A DNA stretch of 64,000 nucleotides from Myxococcales bacterium (GCA_947473045.1 CANJCO010000008.1:54754-118753); one strand, 5' to 3'; shown: positions 35,449-44,118, counted from the first letter of the stretch. The notes: generated by a model from the letters alone, not told the origin. Numbers and translations are program-made.

Positions 35449-36248
35449 CAGAACCTCCCGCTCAGCGAAACACCGCCGCCACCGCTGGCGGCCATGGCTG
35501 CGAGCTTGGGCGCAGTGTCGATGTGGCTCAAATAGATAGGCGCGCGCGGGCGCGTCGCGACCCAAAGGAAGAACGTGGTGGCCGCCGCCGCGATGCCGAT
35601 ACCAAGCGCGACGTCCGCTATGACCGCGGTGTTGTGCGCCTCGATCTGGGCGTTCGCGAACGTCGCGTAAGGGTAGCTGCTGCTGGTCACGGCGCCGCTT
35701 TGGGGCCGATCGCTCAACGCTTTCGCTCCGAGCACCGATCCGAGCGCGATTCCGGCGGCGCCGACGACGGCGCCTGTTACGAGCACCGCCGTCAGCTTCG
35801 GGCTCGACCTGGCTTGAACCGGCGGCGGCGGCGGGGCTTGCCTGGGCGCCTCCGCGTCTTCGGGCTTCGGCGCGGGCGGAAGCTCGCGCTTGGCGCCTTC
35901 GAGTCGTTTAACGAAGGCCTCGGCGCGGGATCGTTCGCCCGAATCGAGGTCCATTTCGAGGTAGCGTCTGAAGTGCTTGATCGCCGCGTCGATGTTTCCG
36001 AGCTTCTCGGAGACGATCCCTAGATTGTAGACGAGATCTTTTGCAGAAGGGTCGAGTGTCTCGGCGAATTCGAGCTCGCTCACGGCCTCGCGATAACTGC
36101 CGCTTTGGTAGAGTTCGCGCGCATTTTTGAAGTGCTGCGAAGCCGCCTTCACGTTTTCGGGTGAAGGCTCGCCAGCATCTGCTCGGGCGCTCATGGGCGC
36201 GAGCGCGCACGCAAGGGCGAGCGCGAAGGTGATCGAACGGCGCAGCAT
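35448..36248 (-). CDS. Exported TPR protein with C-terminal transmembrane segments
   Basis: 266 residues from the ATG giving a clean signal peptide (ALACALAPMSARADA). Two to three TPR-like units follow (AASQHFKNARELYQSGSYREAVSELEFAETLDPSAKDLVYNLGIVSEKLGNIDAAIKHFRRYLEMD), then a Pro-rich linker and two hydrophobic helices (LTAVLVTGAVVGAAGIALGSVLGA and TAVIADVALGIGIAAAATTFFLWV). The architecture matches the PEGA protein at 32260-33558 minus the PEGA domain. It is coupled to the MopE-like gene by an overlapping stop/start. Confidence 0.82.
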   Translation of the reverse strand: MLRRSITFALALACALAPMSARADAGEPSPENVKAASQHFKNARELYQSGSYREAVSELEFAETLDPSAKDLVYNLGIVSEKLGNIDAAIKHFRRYLEMDLDSGERSRAEAFVKRLEGAKRELPPAPKPEDAEAPRQAPPPPPVQARSSPKLTAVLVTGAVVGAAGIALGSVLGAKALSDRPQSGAVTSSSYPYATFANAQIEAHNTAVIADVALGIGIAAAATTFFLWVATRPRAPIYLSHIDTAPKLAAMAASGGGGVSLSGRF

Positions 36249-36325
36249 AACCCGTGATGATAGCGCAGTTCGCCATCTCGCGTCGACGCGCACGCGCGCA
36301 GCCGAGCGTGGTAGCTCTCCCGCTC

Positions 36326-37579
36326 ATGTCGACTCAAGACAGCGTTCGGGATGCTTGCTTGCGAGCGCGCACGGCTTCGCGCGTGCTTGCCACGTTGGGG
36401 CGCGCGACGAAGGACGCGGCGCTGGGCGCGATCGCCGACCAGCTCGTCGCTGAGGCGCCGGCGATCGTGATGGCCAACGCGCACGACGTCGCCGCGGCGC
36501 GCGCGCGAGGCACCAAGGATGCGCTGATCGATCGCCTCGCGCTCGATGCAGCGCGCGTTGAGGCGATCGCGGCTGGCGTGCGCGCGATCGCGGAGCTGCG
36601 GGACCCGGTCGGCGAGATAATTGAAGAATACACGCGTTCGAACGCGCTCACGGTTTCGCGGGTTCGCGTGCCGATCGGGGTCATCGCGATGATCTACGAG
36701 GCGCGACCGAACGTCACGGTCGAGGCGAGCGCTCTCGCGCTCAAGAGCGGCAACGCCGTCGTGCTCCGAGGCGGCTCCGACGCGCAGCAAACCAACGTCG
36801 CGCTCGCCGGCGCGATCGCGCGCGCCCTCGCTGCGTCGGGTATTCCGGACGGCGCGGTCGAAATTCTCACCGACGCTTCGCGTGATTCCGTGCGCGCGCT
36901 CATCGGCACGCCGGGCCTGGTCGACCTCGCGATTCCGAGGGGAGGAGAGGGGCTGATTCGCGAGGTCGTAGAGCACGCCCGCGTGCCTCTCGTGCTGCAT
37001 TACAAGGGCGTCTGCCACCTCTACGTGGACGCAGGCGCGGACGTCGAGGTCGCGGCGCGCATCGCATGCAACGCGAAGCTGTCGCGCCCGGGGGTCTGCA
37101 ACGCGCTCGAGTGTCTGCTGATCGATCGCGACGACGCGCCCAGGCTGCTTCCGCCGATCGCCGCCGCCCTGCTCGCTGGCGGCTGCGAGCTTCGCGGCTG
37201 CGAGCAGACGCGCGCGATCGTCGCTGGCGCCCGGCCCGCCACGGACGACGACTACGGATTCGAGTTTCTCGATCGCGTGCTGGCGATCAAGGTCGTCGAC
37301 GGTTTGGACGGCGCGATGGAGCACATCGCGCGCTACGGCTCGCAGCACACCGAAGCCATTGTGACGAGCGATGCGGGCCGCGCCCGCCGGTTCTCGCGCG
37401 AGGTCGACGCGGCTTGCGTGGTGGTCAACGCATCCACGCGCTTTCACGACGGGAGCGAGCTTGGGTTGGGCGCGGAGATCGGCATCGCGACGAGTCGGTT
37501 GCACTGGCGCGGCCCTATGGGGCTCGAGGCGCTCACGACCATGAAGTGGATCGTGGTCGGTGAAGGTCAGGTGCGCTGA
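36326..37579 (+). CDS. proA: Glutamate-5-semialdehyde dehydrogenase (gamma-glutamyl phosphate reductase)
   Basis: 417 residues, exactly the usual ProA length, from the second ATG; the earlier one would overlap the divergent promoter region. Motifs: PIGVIAMIYEARPNVT, LALKSGNAVVLRGGSDA, DLAIPRGGEGLI and the catalytic Cys in RPGVCNALECLL. It catalyses the second step of proline synthesis, NADPH-dependent reduction of gamma-glutamyl phosphate. proB is not adjacent. Confidence 0.95.
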   Translation: MSTQDSVRDACLRARTASRVLATLGRATKDAALGAIADQLVAEAPAIVMANAHDVAAARARGTKDALIDRLALDAARVEAIAAGVRAIAELRDPVGEIIEEYTRSNALTVSRVRVPIGVIAMIYEARPNVTVEASALALKSGNAVVLRGGSDAQQTNVALAGAIARALAASGIPDGAVEILTDASRDSVRALIGTPGLVDLAIPRGGEGLIREVVEHARVPLVLHYKGVCHLYVDAGADVEVAARIACNAKLSRPGVCNALECLLIDRDDAPRLLPPIAAALLAGGCELRGCEQTRAIVAGARPATDDDYGFEFLDRVLAIKVVDGLDGAMEHIARYGSQHTEAIVTSDAGRARRFSREVDAACVVVNASTRFHDGSELGLGAEIGIATSRLHWRGPMGLEALTTMKWIVVGEGQVR

Positions 37580-37657
37580 GCCACTCGCTGATTGACGGAT
37601 CTCGCGTTCGGGTGCTCTTGTAGGGGTTTGAGAGCGAAGTGACGCTCGCAGCGGGAG

Positions 37658-38266
37658 ATGAGCTTGGCATCAGCGAAGAAGGTTTCGAGCGCGAAGAAGA
37701 CGACCAGCACGGCGAAGCCGCGCATCGCCAGCTCACACAAAGGCGGTACCGCCAAAGCACCGAAACGCGCGGCGGCGAAGCCTCGAATCTCGCTGGCTCG
37801 GTCGGTGGCGGCTGCACCTGCGGTCCCCGCGCTTCCGAAGCTTCGCAAGCCGCGCGCGTCGGCAGCGCCCCCTCCGGAGGCCTCGAGTCTCGCGAGCGAT
37901 GAGTCGCGCCTCGTGGCGACCCTTGTCGCGATCGCAGCCCTCGACAAGAAGGCGGTAGGTCTCGAGCTGCTCGATGTCGCCGGTAAGATCGACTACGCAG
38001 ATTTTATCGTGCTCATGACGGGGCGCAGCGATCGACACGTGCAGGCGCTCGCGCAGGGCATCGAGGACGAGCTTCGCAAAAAGGGCAAGCGGGCGCTGTC
38101 GATCGAAGGCATTCCGGCCGCGCGCTGGGTGCTGATGGATCTCGGCGACGTGGTCGTTCACGTCTTCCAGGAAGAGGCGCGCAGCCTTTACGACATTGAC
38201 GGGCTGTGGATGGACGCAGCGCGTCTCCCGCTCCCGGCCTCAGCGGACCCGGGCCGCGGCGACTGA
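37658..38266 (+). CDS. rsfS: Ribosome silencing factor RsfS with basic N-terminal extension
   Basis: 202 residues, ATG with GGGAG. The conserved domain (about 84-190) contains GLELLDVAGKIDYADFIVLMTGRSDRHVQALAQGIEDEL and VLMDLGDVVVHVFQEEARSLYDIDGLW, matching RsfS/Iojap, which binds L14 and blocks subunit joining in starvation. Most RsfS are 105-120 residues; here an extra about 80-residue Lys/Ala/Ser/Pro-rich segment precedes it, likely disordered and possibly rRNA-binding. proA upstream is a common neighbour. Confidence 0.9.
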   Translation: MSLASAKKVSSAKKTTSTAKPRIASSHKGGTAKAPKRAAAKPRISLARSVAAAPAVPALPKLRKPRASAAPPPEASSLASDESRLVATLVAIAALDKKAVGLELLDVAGKIDYADFIVLMTGRSDRHVQALAQGIEDELRKKGKRALSIEGIPAARWVLMDLGDVVVHVFQEEARSLYDIDGLWMDAARLPLPASADPGRGD

Positions 38267-38273
38267 ACGCCAC

Positions 38274-38606
38274 ATGAGCGCGCCGGTCATCGATTTTAGC
38301 GTCGTCGACGACATCCGTGGCATCAAGGGCGAAGACGCCGACGTTTACGCCGAGCTGCTGGGCATTTTCACGCGCGACGCGCCGCTGCGGCTGGCTTCTA
38401 TCCGCGCGCTCGTTGAGCTTGAAGCGCGTGGCCGGGAGGCGCATCGCCTGCGCGGGTCGAGCGCGACCATGGGTTTCGCCGCGCTCGCCGAGGCCTGCGC
38501 CGCGCTCGAGGACGCGTGCGACGCGGGGAGCGCGGACGTTGCTCCGCTCGTAGCCTCAGTCGTCGCGGCTTACGACGCGGTCGTCGTGGCCATCAGGAGT
38601 CTTTAG
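38274..38606 (+). CDS. Stand-alone HPt (histidine phosphotransfer) domain protein
   Basis: 110 residues, ATG 8 bp after rsfS. It is an all-helical HPt domain with the phosphorylatable His57 in EAHRLRGSSATMGFAALAEACAALEDAC, the typical HxLKGSSxxxG context. No histidine kinase or response regulator is nearby, so it is an orphan HPt that may receive phosphate from remote kinases. Its last 14 bp overlap the convergent tatC. Confidence 0.88.
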   Translation: MSAPVIDFSVVDDIRGIKGEDADVYAELLGIFTRDAPLRLASIRALVELEARGREAHRLRGSSATMGFAALAEACAALEDACDAGSADVAPLVASVVAAYDAVVVAIRSL

Positions 38607-39414
38607 CGTCGTCGGGCTTGCGCTTTTTCCCGACCACGAACGCGATCAGCACCGAGACGAAATACAGGCCGACGAGCGCGCCGCTGACCGCCACCTGGCT
38701 GGTGATTTCCGGACCCGGCGTCACGATGGCTCCGAGCGCGAACGCGAGCAGCACAGCCCAGCGGCTGAACTTGAGCAGCTGCATGGGCGTTACGATCCCT
38801 GCGATCGCGAGGAACGAAATGAACAGCGGCAGCTCGAAGACGGCTCCGAACGACAGCAGCATGCGCGTCGCGAAGTCGAGATAAAACTCGAGCGTCGGTC
38901 GCTGGGTGAGCAGCGTGCCCGCGTCATCGACCTTGCCGAGCAGGGAGAAAAAATAGCCGAACGTAAACGGGAACGCGACGAAGTAGGCGAACGCGACGCC
39001 CGACAGAAACAGCGCCGTCGAGAAGAACACGAACGGGACGACGAAGCGCTTTTCGCGGTGGTAGAGGCCCGGGCTGATGAACGCCCAGAGCTGGTAGAAA
39101 ATGATCGGCACGCTCGCGATCACGCCAGCCACGAGCGAAAGCTGCAGATATCCCACGAAGACGTCGGCAGGCGAGAGCGTCTGCAGCTCGGGAGTTCCCG
39201 GCAGCTTCTGCGTCACCCACGCACGCTCGTAGGGAACCAGCAGCCACGCGAGAATTTTGGTGCGGAAATTCCACGCGAACGTCGTGGAGATGGCCACCCC
39301 GATCGCCGCGCGCACGACGCGCTTCCGGAGCTCGCCGAGGTGCTCCCAGATCGTCATTTTCAAGTCGTCTTCGGGACGGCTGGGCTCGGCTTGTGTCTCG
39401 CTCGCGGTCGTCAT
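38593..39414 (-). CDS. tatC: Sec-independent protein translocase TatC
   Basis: 273 residues with six membrane helices. Features: MTIWEHLGELRKRVVRAAIGV, FVGYLQLSLVAGVIASVPIIFYQLWAFISPGLYHREKRFVVPF (the E-x2-RR loop is represented by REKRF), the FELPLFISFLAIAGIV region and a C-terminal Lys/Arg tail. It forms the Tat receptor for twin-arginine signal peptides together with TatB encoded directly upstream (4-bp overlap). Confidence 0.95.
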   Translation of the reverse strand: MTTASETQAEPSRPEDDLKMTIWEHLGELRKRVVRAAIGVAISTTFAWNFRTKILAWLLVPYERAWVTQKLPGTPELQTLSPADVFVGYLQLSLVAGVIASVPIIFYQLWAFISPGLYHREKRFVVPFVFFSTALFLSGVAFAYFVAFPFTFGYFFSLLGKVDDAGTLLTQRPTLEFYLDFATRMLLSFGAVFELPLFISFLAIAGIVTPMQLLKFSRWAVLLAFALGAIVTPGPEITSQVAVSGALVGLYFVSVLIAFVVGKKRKPDDAKDS

Positions 39415-39920
39415 GCGGTAGCCAGGCCCTGGGCGCCTTCGGGCGCGGGAGGCTCACCGGTCATGTACAGGGCGTCGTCCGCGAGCGCCGAGCGCGGAAA
39501 ATGGTCGGCGTAGACGACAGCCGTGTCGGGCAGTGCGCCGTAGGAGTCTGCGCCTTCGCGGGGCCACTCCCGCGCGCGCACAACGAACGCAGCCTCGGCG
39601 TAAGGCTCGGGTTGAGGCATCGCAGCCGCGCTGAAGGCTCCGACCGCCGCCGCGCTCGAGCTCGGCATGGGGTCGAATCTCGCGACGCGCATCACGCCGT
39701 CGATTTCGCCGCGCGCGAGCTTACGAATCTCGGCGATGTCGCTTCCGAGGGAGCCCTCCGACAGCACTTCGTCGATGCCGCTCTGCGCGCGCAAATCGCT
39801 CGCCATGCGCCGCACCTTGCTCGACCATTGGCCAAGCTTGCGCATGACCTTGGGGAGTTCTTTCGGGCCCATCACCACGAGGGCGACGATGACGAGGACG
39901 GCGAGCTCGCCGAACGACAT
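39411..39920 (-). CDS. tatB: Sec-independent protein translocase TatA/TatB family, TatB-like
   Basis: 169 residues from the ATG with GGGAG 8 nt upstream; a GTG three codons earlier (MFGMSF) is an alternative. It has an N-terminal transmembrane helix (FGELAVLVIVALVVMGP), the conserved GPKELPKVMRKLGQWSSKVRRMASDL hinge and amphipathic helix, then a long Ala/Pro-rich acidic tail. TatB is favoured by length and partnership with TatC. No tatA gene lies in the window, so TatA is encoded elsewhere or this protein serves both roles. Confidence 0.88.
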   Translation of the reverse strand: MSFGELAVLVIVALVVMGPKELPKVMRKLGQWSSKVRRMASDLRAQSGIDEVLSEGSLGSDIAEIRKLARGEIDGVMRVARFDPMPSSSAAAVGAFSAAAMPQPEPYAEAAFVVRAREWPREGADSYGALPDTAVVYADHFPRSALADDALYMTGEPPAPEGAQGLATA

Positions 39921-39935
39921 TCCAAACACTCCCGC

Positions 39936-39944
39936 ATTGTAGCA
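39936..39944 (-). promoter_or_regulatory. Extended -10 promoter for tatBC
   Basis: Minus strand TGCTACAAT: an extended -10 (TGn plus TACAAT, five of six matches) lies 15 nt before the tatB ATG, predicting a very short leader. No good -35 is visible 17 bp upstream, consistent with an extended -10 promoter. Confidence 0.45.
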
Positions 39945-40005
39945 CGCGCCCCTCGCGTTGCGCGCACCTCCGACAGCCGCCCCGAAGCTGCTAGGGTCGC
40001 AGGCC

Positions 40006-41052
40006 GTGCTAGCGCTCACCGGTCTGTCTCCTGCGCGCCTCGCGCGCCTCGTGCCTGAGGTGCGCCTCGACGAGGCGCGGAAAATCGTGAGCGTCGCGCT
40101 GCGAACGGGCGCCCTGCCGAAGGGGATCCCGCAAGTGCGCAAGAGCGCGCTTGAGGCGGTGCGCGCCGCGTGCGTGATTCCGGCGCTCGAGGTGGTCGCG
40201 CACGAGAAGAGCGACGTTGATCCGTTTGAGAAGCTCGCGTTCGATTCGTTTGAAGCGAAAGGCGCGGCGCGCTTCGAAGCCGTGCGCATCCCGCTCCAAA
40301 AGCCGGGCCGTTTTTCAGTCTGCGTCAGCTCGCAGGCCGGCTGCGCGCTCGCCTGCGCGTTTTGCGCGACCGGCAAGCTTGGTTTGCTGCGAAACCTTGA
40401 GGCGTGGGAAATCGTCGAGCAGGTGCGGGCTGTCAAACGCACGCTGGGCGTCGGACAGCGCGTGCACGGCGTGGTCTTCCAGGGGATGGGCGAGCCGATG
40501 GCGAACCTCGATCGCGTGCTGCAGGCGATTGAGGTGCTCATGGACCCGAGCGCCCTCGCGATCGACGCGCGCGCGATGACCGTGTGTACCTCGGGGCTGC
40601 CCGCAGGAATTCGCCGCCTCGCCGACGAAGCGCCGAACGTGCGCCTTGGCTGGTCGATCGGCAGCGCGCGCCGCGAGGTTCGTCGCACCCTCATGCCCAT
40701 CGAAAACGCCAATCCGCTCGAACAGGTCGTCGAGGCATGTGTGTATCATGCACGCATTACCGGGCTGGCGCCGATGTGGGCCTTCACCCCGCTCGCGGGG
40801 GTCAACGACAGCGATGACGATGCACGGGCGCTCGCGGCGCTCGCGAAGTCGTTCGCAGCGCGCGCCGGAGTCAGGCCGCGCATCAGCGTCATCCCGTTCA
40901 ATGCCTTCGACGGCGACGCGTTCGCCCGCTCGACGCGCGAAGATGCGTTTCGCGCGACCATGCAAGGCGAGGGCGTCTTTTCGCACTTGCGCTACAGCGG
41001 CGCGGGCGACATCGCGGCGTCGTGCGGACAACTCGCTGCGAAGCTGTCGTAG
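40006..41052 (+). CDS. RlmN-like radical SAM methyltransferase, second paralog
   Basis: 348 residues from a GTG (a TTG at 39958 is possible but would overlap the tatB promoter). The radical-SAM cluster is SVCVSSQAGCALACAFCATGKLG, whose first Cys corresponds to the methylidene/methyl-carrying Cys region of RlmN; the C-terminal catalytic Cys is in IAASCGQLAAKLS. It is more divergent than the rlmN fragment at the left edge: LAISLHA is replaced by LGWSIGSA and the NLIPMNP motif by SVIPFNA. It could be a tRNA- or alternative rRNA-site methyltransferase, or Cfr-related. Confidence 0.82.
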   Translation: MLALTGLSPARLARLVPEVRLDEARKIVSVALRTGALPKGIPQVRKSALEAVRAACVIPALEVVAHEKSDVDPFEKLAFDSFEAKGAARFEAVRIPLQKPGRFSVCVSSQAGCALACAFCATGKLGLLRNLEAWEIVEQVRAVKRTLGVGQRVHGVVFQGMGEPMANLDRVLQAIEVLMDPSALAIDARAMTVCTSGLPAGIRRLADEAPNVRLGWSIGSARREVRRTLMPIENANPLEQVVEACVYHARITGLAPMWAFTPLAGVNDSDDDARALAALAKSFAARAGVRPRISVIPFNAFDGDAFARSTREDAFRATMQGEGVFSHLRYSGAGDIAASCGQLAAKLS

Positions 41053-41112
41053 CAGCCAAGCGCCGCCGCAGGCTGCTGTCCCGATGAGGTGCTCCGCTGC
41101 CGGGGGCTGAGC

Positions 41113-42003
41113 TCACAGCTTCGTGAGCGCCCGCTCGCGATCGCTTTCGTGCTTGAGAAAGGCGCCCATCGTGGCCTCCGCGACGTCGCGGTCGAGGGCG
41201 GTGACGCCCAGCGTCACGAGCGCGCGCGCCCAGTCGATCGTCTCCGCGAGGCTCGGTGATTTCTCGAGGTCGAGCGTGCGCACCTTCGCGGCGAACGCGG
41301 CGAGCTGGTCGGCGAGCCCGCGCCCGATTCCGGCAACGCGCAGCTCGAGAATTGCGACCTCGCGTGACGGGGGAGGGTAGTCGAGAAAATGGTGGAAGCA
41401 TCGGCGGCGGAGGGCGTCGGTCATCTCGCGCGTCGCGTTGGTGGTGAGCAGGACGAGCGGCGGATGCTTCGCGCGCACCGTGCCGAGCTCCGGAATCGTC
41501 ACCTGCCCCTCCGACAGGACCTCGAGCAGCAGCGCCTCGAACTCGGGGTCGGCGCGGTCGACCTCGTCGATGAGGAGCACGACTGGCTGGTCGCTTCGAA
41601 GCGCCTGAAGGATAGGCCTTGCAACTAGAAAGCGGTCGCTAAAGAAAGCATCGGCCTCGACGCGATCGATCGCCTCTGCCGTGCTTGAAGCGCCCCGCAC
41701 CTGCTCGGCGATCGTCTCGCGAAGCAGCTGCGTGTAGAGCATCTGGCGCGCGTAATCCCACTCGTAGATCGCCTTGGATTCGTCGAGCCCTTCGTAGCAC
41801 TGAAGGCGCAAAAGCGGCCGCGACAGCGCCTCGGCGAGAGCGCGGGCGAGATCGGTCTTGCCGACTCCGGCCGGACCTTCGAGCATGAGCGGCCGCCCCA
41901 GCTCAAGCGCGAGGAAGGCCGCGAGCGCGGTGCGATCGTCGGCGAGGTAACTGGCGCGGCCAAGCGCACGGGCGAGCTCGGAGGCCCTGGGCGGAAGTTG
42001 CAT
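41113..42003 (-). CDS. MoxR/CoxD-like AAA+ ATPase
   Basis: 296 residues with Walker A GPAGVGKT (43-50), LRLQCYEGLDESKAIYEWDYARQMLYTQLL, Walker B VVLLIDEVDRADPEFEALLLE, TIPELGTV and a C-terminal helical domain. The CYEGLD...YEWDY signature is typical of the CoxD-like subgroup, which is usually encoded next to a VWA protein (CoxE). No VWA gene lies beside it here. Distinct from the MoxR at 11481-12530. It converges with the RlmN-like gene. Confidence 0.9.
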   Translation of the reverse strand: MQLPPRASELARALGRASYLADDRTALAAFLALELGRPLMLEGPAGVGKTDLARALAEALSRPLLRLQCYEGLDESKAIYEWDYARQMLYTQLLRETIAEQVRGASSTAEAIDRVEADAFFSDRFLVARPILQALRSDQPVVLLIDEVDRADPEFEALLLEVLSEGQVTIPELGTVRAKHPPLVLLTTNATREMTDALRRRCFHHFLDYPPPSREVAILELRVAGIGRGLADQLAAFAAKVRTLDLEKSPSLAETIDWARALVTLGVTALDRDVAEATMGAFLKHESDRERALTKL

Positions 42004-42098
42004 CGTCTTTGGTCTCTGCGAACGGTCGCCCCGCGCGACCGCCGAACGATAGTCCCAAAACTTAGCTTCGCGGGTGCGGCAGTGTAGAGTTGCGCGAA

Positions 42099-43361
42099 AT
42101 GCCTGAACGCGACGACCTCGTGCGCGTCGACCTGACTGGAACGCTCCATCCGGTCGGCAAGAGCGCGAGCCAAGAGCTGCGCGCGCGCGCAGGCGAGTGG
42201 CGCCTCGAGCGCGGACCGCCAGGTTCCATCCTGCTCGGCCGCGCCGCGCGCGGTGAAGGGGAGCCCGTGCTCAAGTTGGCCGGGAAAATTCGCACGCCCG
42301 GCGCGCTGTGCGACATCGTCGCGATGATCGCGCAGTGCTCCTGGAAGGGCGAACTCATCGCCATTGAAGACAACAAAGTGCGCTCGGTTTACTTCGAGTC
42401 CGGGTCGGTTCTTGGTGCCAACACCAACGTTCCCGATGAGCGCCTTGGCGAGACGCTTTACCGATTTGGCGTCGTGACGCGCGAGCAAATCGACAGCGTG
42501 GTAAAATCGTCGGCCGGCAGCGGCCGCCGCTTTGGCGAGGCGGCCATCGAGCTCGATTATGTGACGCCCGAGCGCCTCTATCCGATGATGGCCCGGCAGG
42601 TCGAAGAGGTCTTTTACGCGGCCGTGCAGATAGGCGACGGCACGTTCTATTTCTACGACCGCTTCGATGAGGCGCTCCTGGGTCGGCGACACAACCTCAA
42701 CGCCAGCATGTTGCTGATGGAGGGCGCGCGCCGCATGGACGAGATGCGTTTCTTCCGTGAGCGCGTACCTAACGAGCACTACATTCCGGCTCCGAGGGAG
42801 ACGGGGAAAAAGCCTCCGGACGAGCTCGTCAAGGTGCTCGCCGAGTGTGACGGAAAGCAGAACATTTCGCAGATCGGGCGGCGCCTAGGGCTCCTCGAGT
42901 TCGAGGTGACGCGCGCTGTTTTTCAGCTAGCAAGCGGCGGGTTCGTGGTCGTCGCGGCGCCTCGCGCGCAGGGTCCGCAGGCGATCATGGAAGGCTTCAA
43001 CCCCGCGCTCATCGAAATTCACGCGAGCTGCGACGCGAGCGGCAAGGGCGCTGAGCTGCGCGACGGACTCTCCCGATTTGCCACGGGTGGCGGCGTCTAT
43101 GATCCGTTGTTCCAGGGCGCGGGCCCGCTGTCCGATGGCACGCTCAAGCCCGAACGCGTCGAGCGAAATCTCGCGGCGCTCGCAGGCGATGATCCCGACG
43201 CATGGCTTACGCAGCTGATGCTCGATTACATCGGCTTCGCGCTATTTCAGGCGGGCTCGTTGCTCCCGCGCGACGCCGAAGCGCGCCTGTCGGCCAGCGT
43301 CGGCGATCGGTTGCAGCCGCTTCGTCCGCTCGAGAGCTCACCGCTGACCAGGGGCGCCTGA
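42099..43361 (+). CDS. DUF4388-domain protein
   Basis: 420 residues from the ATG (a TTG three codons earlier is possible). The N-terminal part contains the DUF4388/PATAN-like module: IRTPGALCDIVAMIAQCSWKGELIAIEDNKVRSVYFESGSVLGANTNVPDERLGETLYRFGVV. Then comes a helical region (REQIDSVVKSS, YPMMARQVEEVFYAAVQIGDGTFYFYDRFDEALLG), and the C-terminal domain has a winged-helix-like DGKQNISQIGRRLGLLEFEVTRAVFQLASGGFV. DUF4388 proteins occur in Deltaproteobacteria linked to gliding and signalling. The exact role is unknown. Confidence 0.85.
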   Translation: MPERDDLVRVDLTGTLHPVGKSASQELRARAGEWRLERGPPGSILLGRAARGEGEPVLKLAGKIRTPGALCDIVAMIAQCSWKGELIAIEDNKVRSVYFESGSVLGANTNVPDERLGETLYRFGVVTREQIDSVVKSSAGSGRRFGEAAIELDYVTPERLYPMMARQVEEVFYAAVQIGDGTFYFYDRFDEALLGRRHNLNASMLLMEGARRMDEMRFFRERVPNEHYIPAPRETGKKPPDELVKVLAECDGKQNISQIGRRLGLLEFEVTRAVFQLASGGFVVVAAPRAQGPQAIMEGFNPALIEIHASCDASGKGAELRDGLSRFATGGGVYDPLFQGAGPLSDGTLKPERVERNLAALAGDDPDAWLTQLMLDYIGFALFQAGSLLPRDAEARLSASVGDRLQPLRPLESSPLTRGA

Positions 43362-43371
43362 CGAACGCGGA

Positions 43372-44118
43372 CTATTCTCCGCGTTGTCGCCGCGCCTCGT
43401 AGAGCGCTACCGCCGCAGAGACCGACGCGTTGAGCGAGGCGATTGGGCCTGACATGGGCAAGCTGGCGACCACGTCGCACACGGCGCGCACCGTTTTTCG
43501 AAGGCCTTTCCCTTCGGCTCCGACGACGATTACCACCGTCGACGCGAGGTCGGCGGTGTCAATTCGCACCGGACCGTTCGCGTCGAGCCCGACGACCTGG
43601 ATCCCGCGCTCGCGCAGGTCGGTAAGCGCATTGGGCAGGCTCGGGACGCACACGAGGCGCGCATGCTCGACGGCGCCCGCGGAAGCTCGAAAGACGGCCG
43701 GAGACAGCGGCGCCGATCGATGTTCGGGCCACATGACCGCGTACGCTCCCATCGCGACGGCAGAACGGACAATGGCTCCGAAATTTTGCGGATCCTCGAG
43801 CTCGTCGAGCGCGATGAGGATGGCGCCTTCGGGGATCTCCAGCTGATCAAGCGACAGCACCGTAAGCGGCGCTGCCAGAGCAACGGCGCCCTGATGCCGC
43901 GCGCCGAGGGCGAGCTTGTCGAGCTCCGTGCGGTGAATGCGGGCCACGGTGGCGCCGCGATCCTTTGCAAATCGGGCGAGCGCATCGAGCTGCGGTGAGT
44001 CGGCGCTGTCCCAAATGAGCACCCGCACCAGCTTGGCCCCGTGCGCGGCGATCGCCTCGCGGACCGGCTGAATGCCGCAGATTACCCGCTCTCGCGGCTG
44101 TACGCTTCGTTCGTTCAT
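43372..44118 (-). CDS. rlmB: RlmB/TrmH family SpoU-type RNA 2'-O-methyltransferase
   Basis: 248 residues from the ATG overlapping the pyrF stop; a longer reading upstream runs antisense. The N-terminal substrate-binding domain (RVICGIQPVREAIAAHGAKLVRVLIW) is followed by the SpoU knotted domain: ELEDPQNFGAIVRSAVAMGAYAVMW (motif 1), VIVVGAEGKGLRKTVRAVCDVVASLPM (motif 2) and SLNASVSAAVALYEARRQ (motif 3). It methylates G2251 of 23S rRNA (RlmB) or a tRNA guanosine. Confidence 0.93.
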   Translation of the reverse strand: MNERSVQPRERVICGIQPVREAIAAHGAKLVRVLIWDSADSPQLDALARFAKDRGATVARIHRTELDKLALGARHQGAVALAAPLTVLSLDQLEIPEGAILIALDELEDPQNFGAIVRSAVAMGAYAVMWPEHRSAPLSPAVFRASAGAVEHARLVCVPSLPNALTDLRERGIQVVGLDANGPVRIDTADLASTVVIVVGAEGKGLRKTVRAVCDVVASLPMSGPIASLNASVSAAVALYEARRQRGE

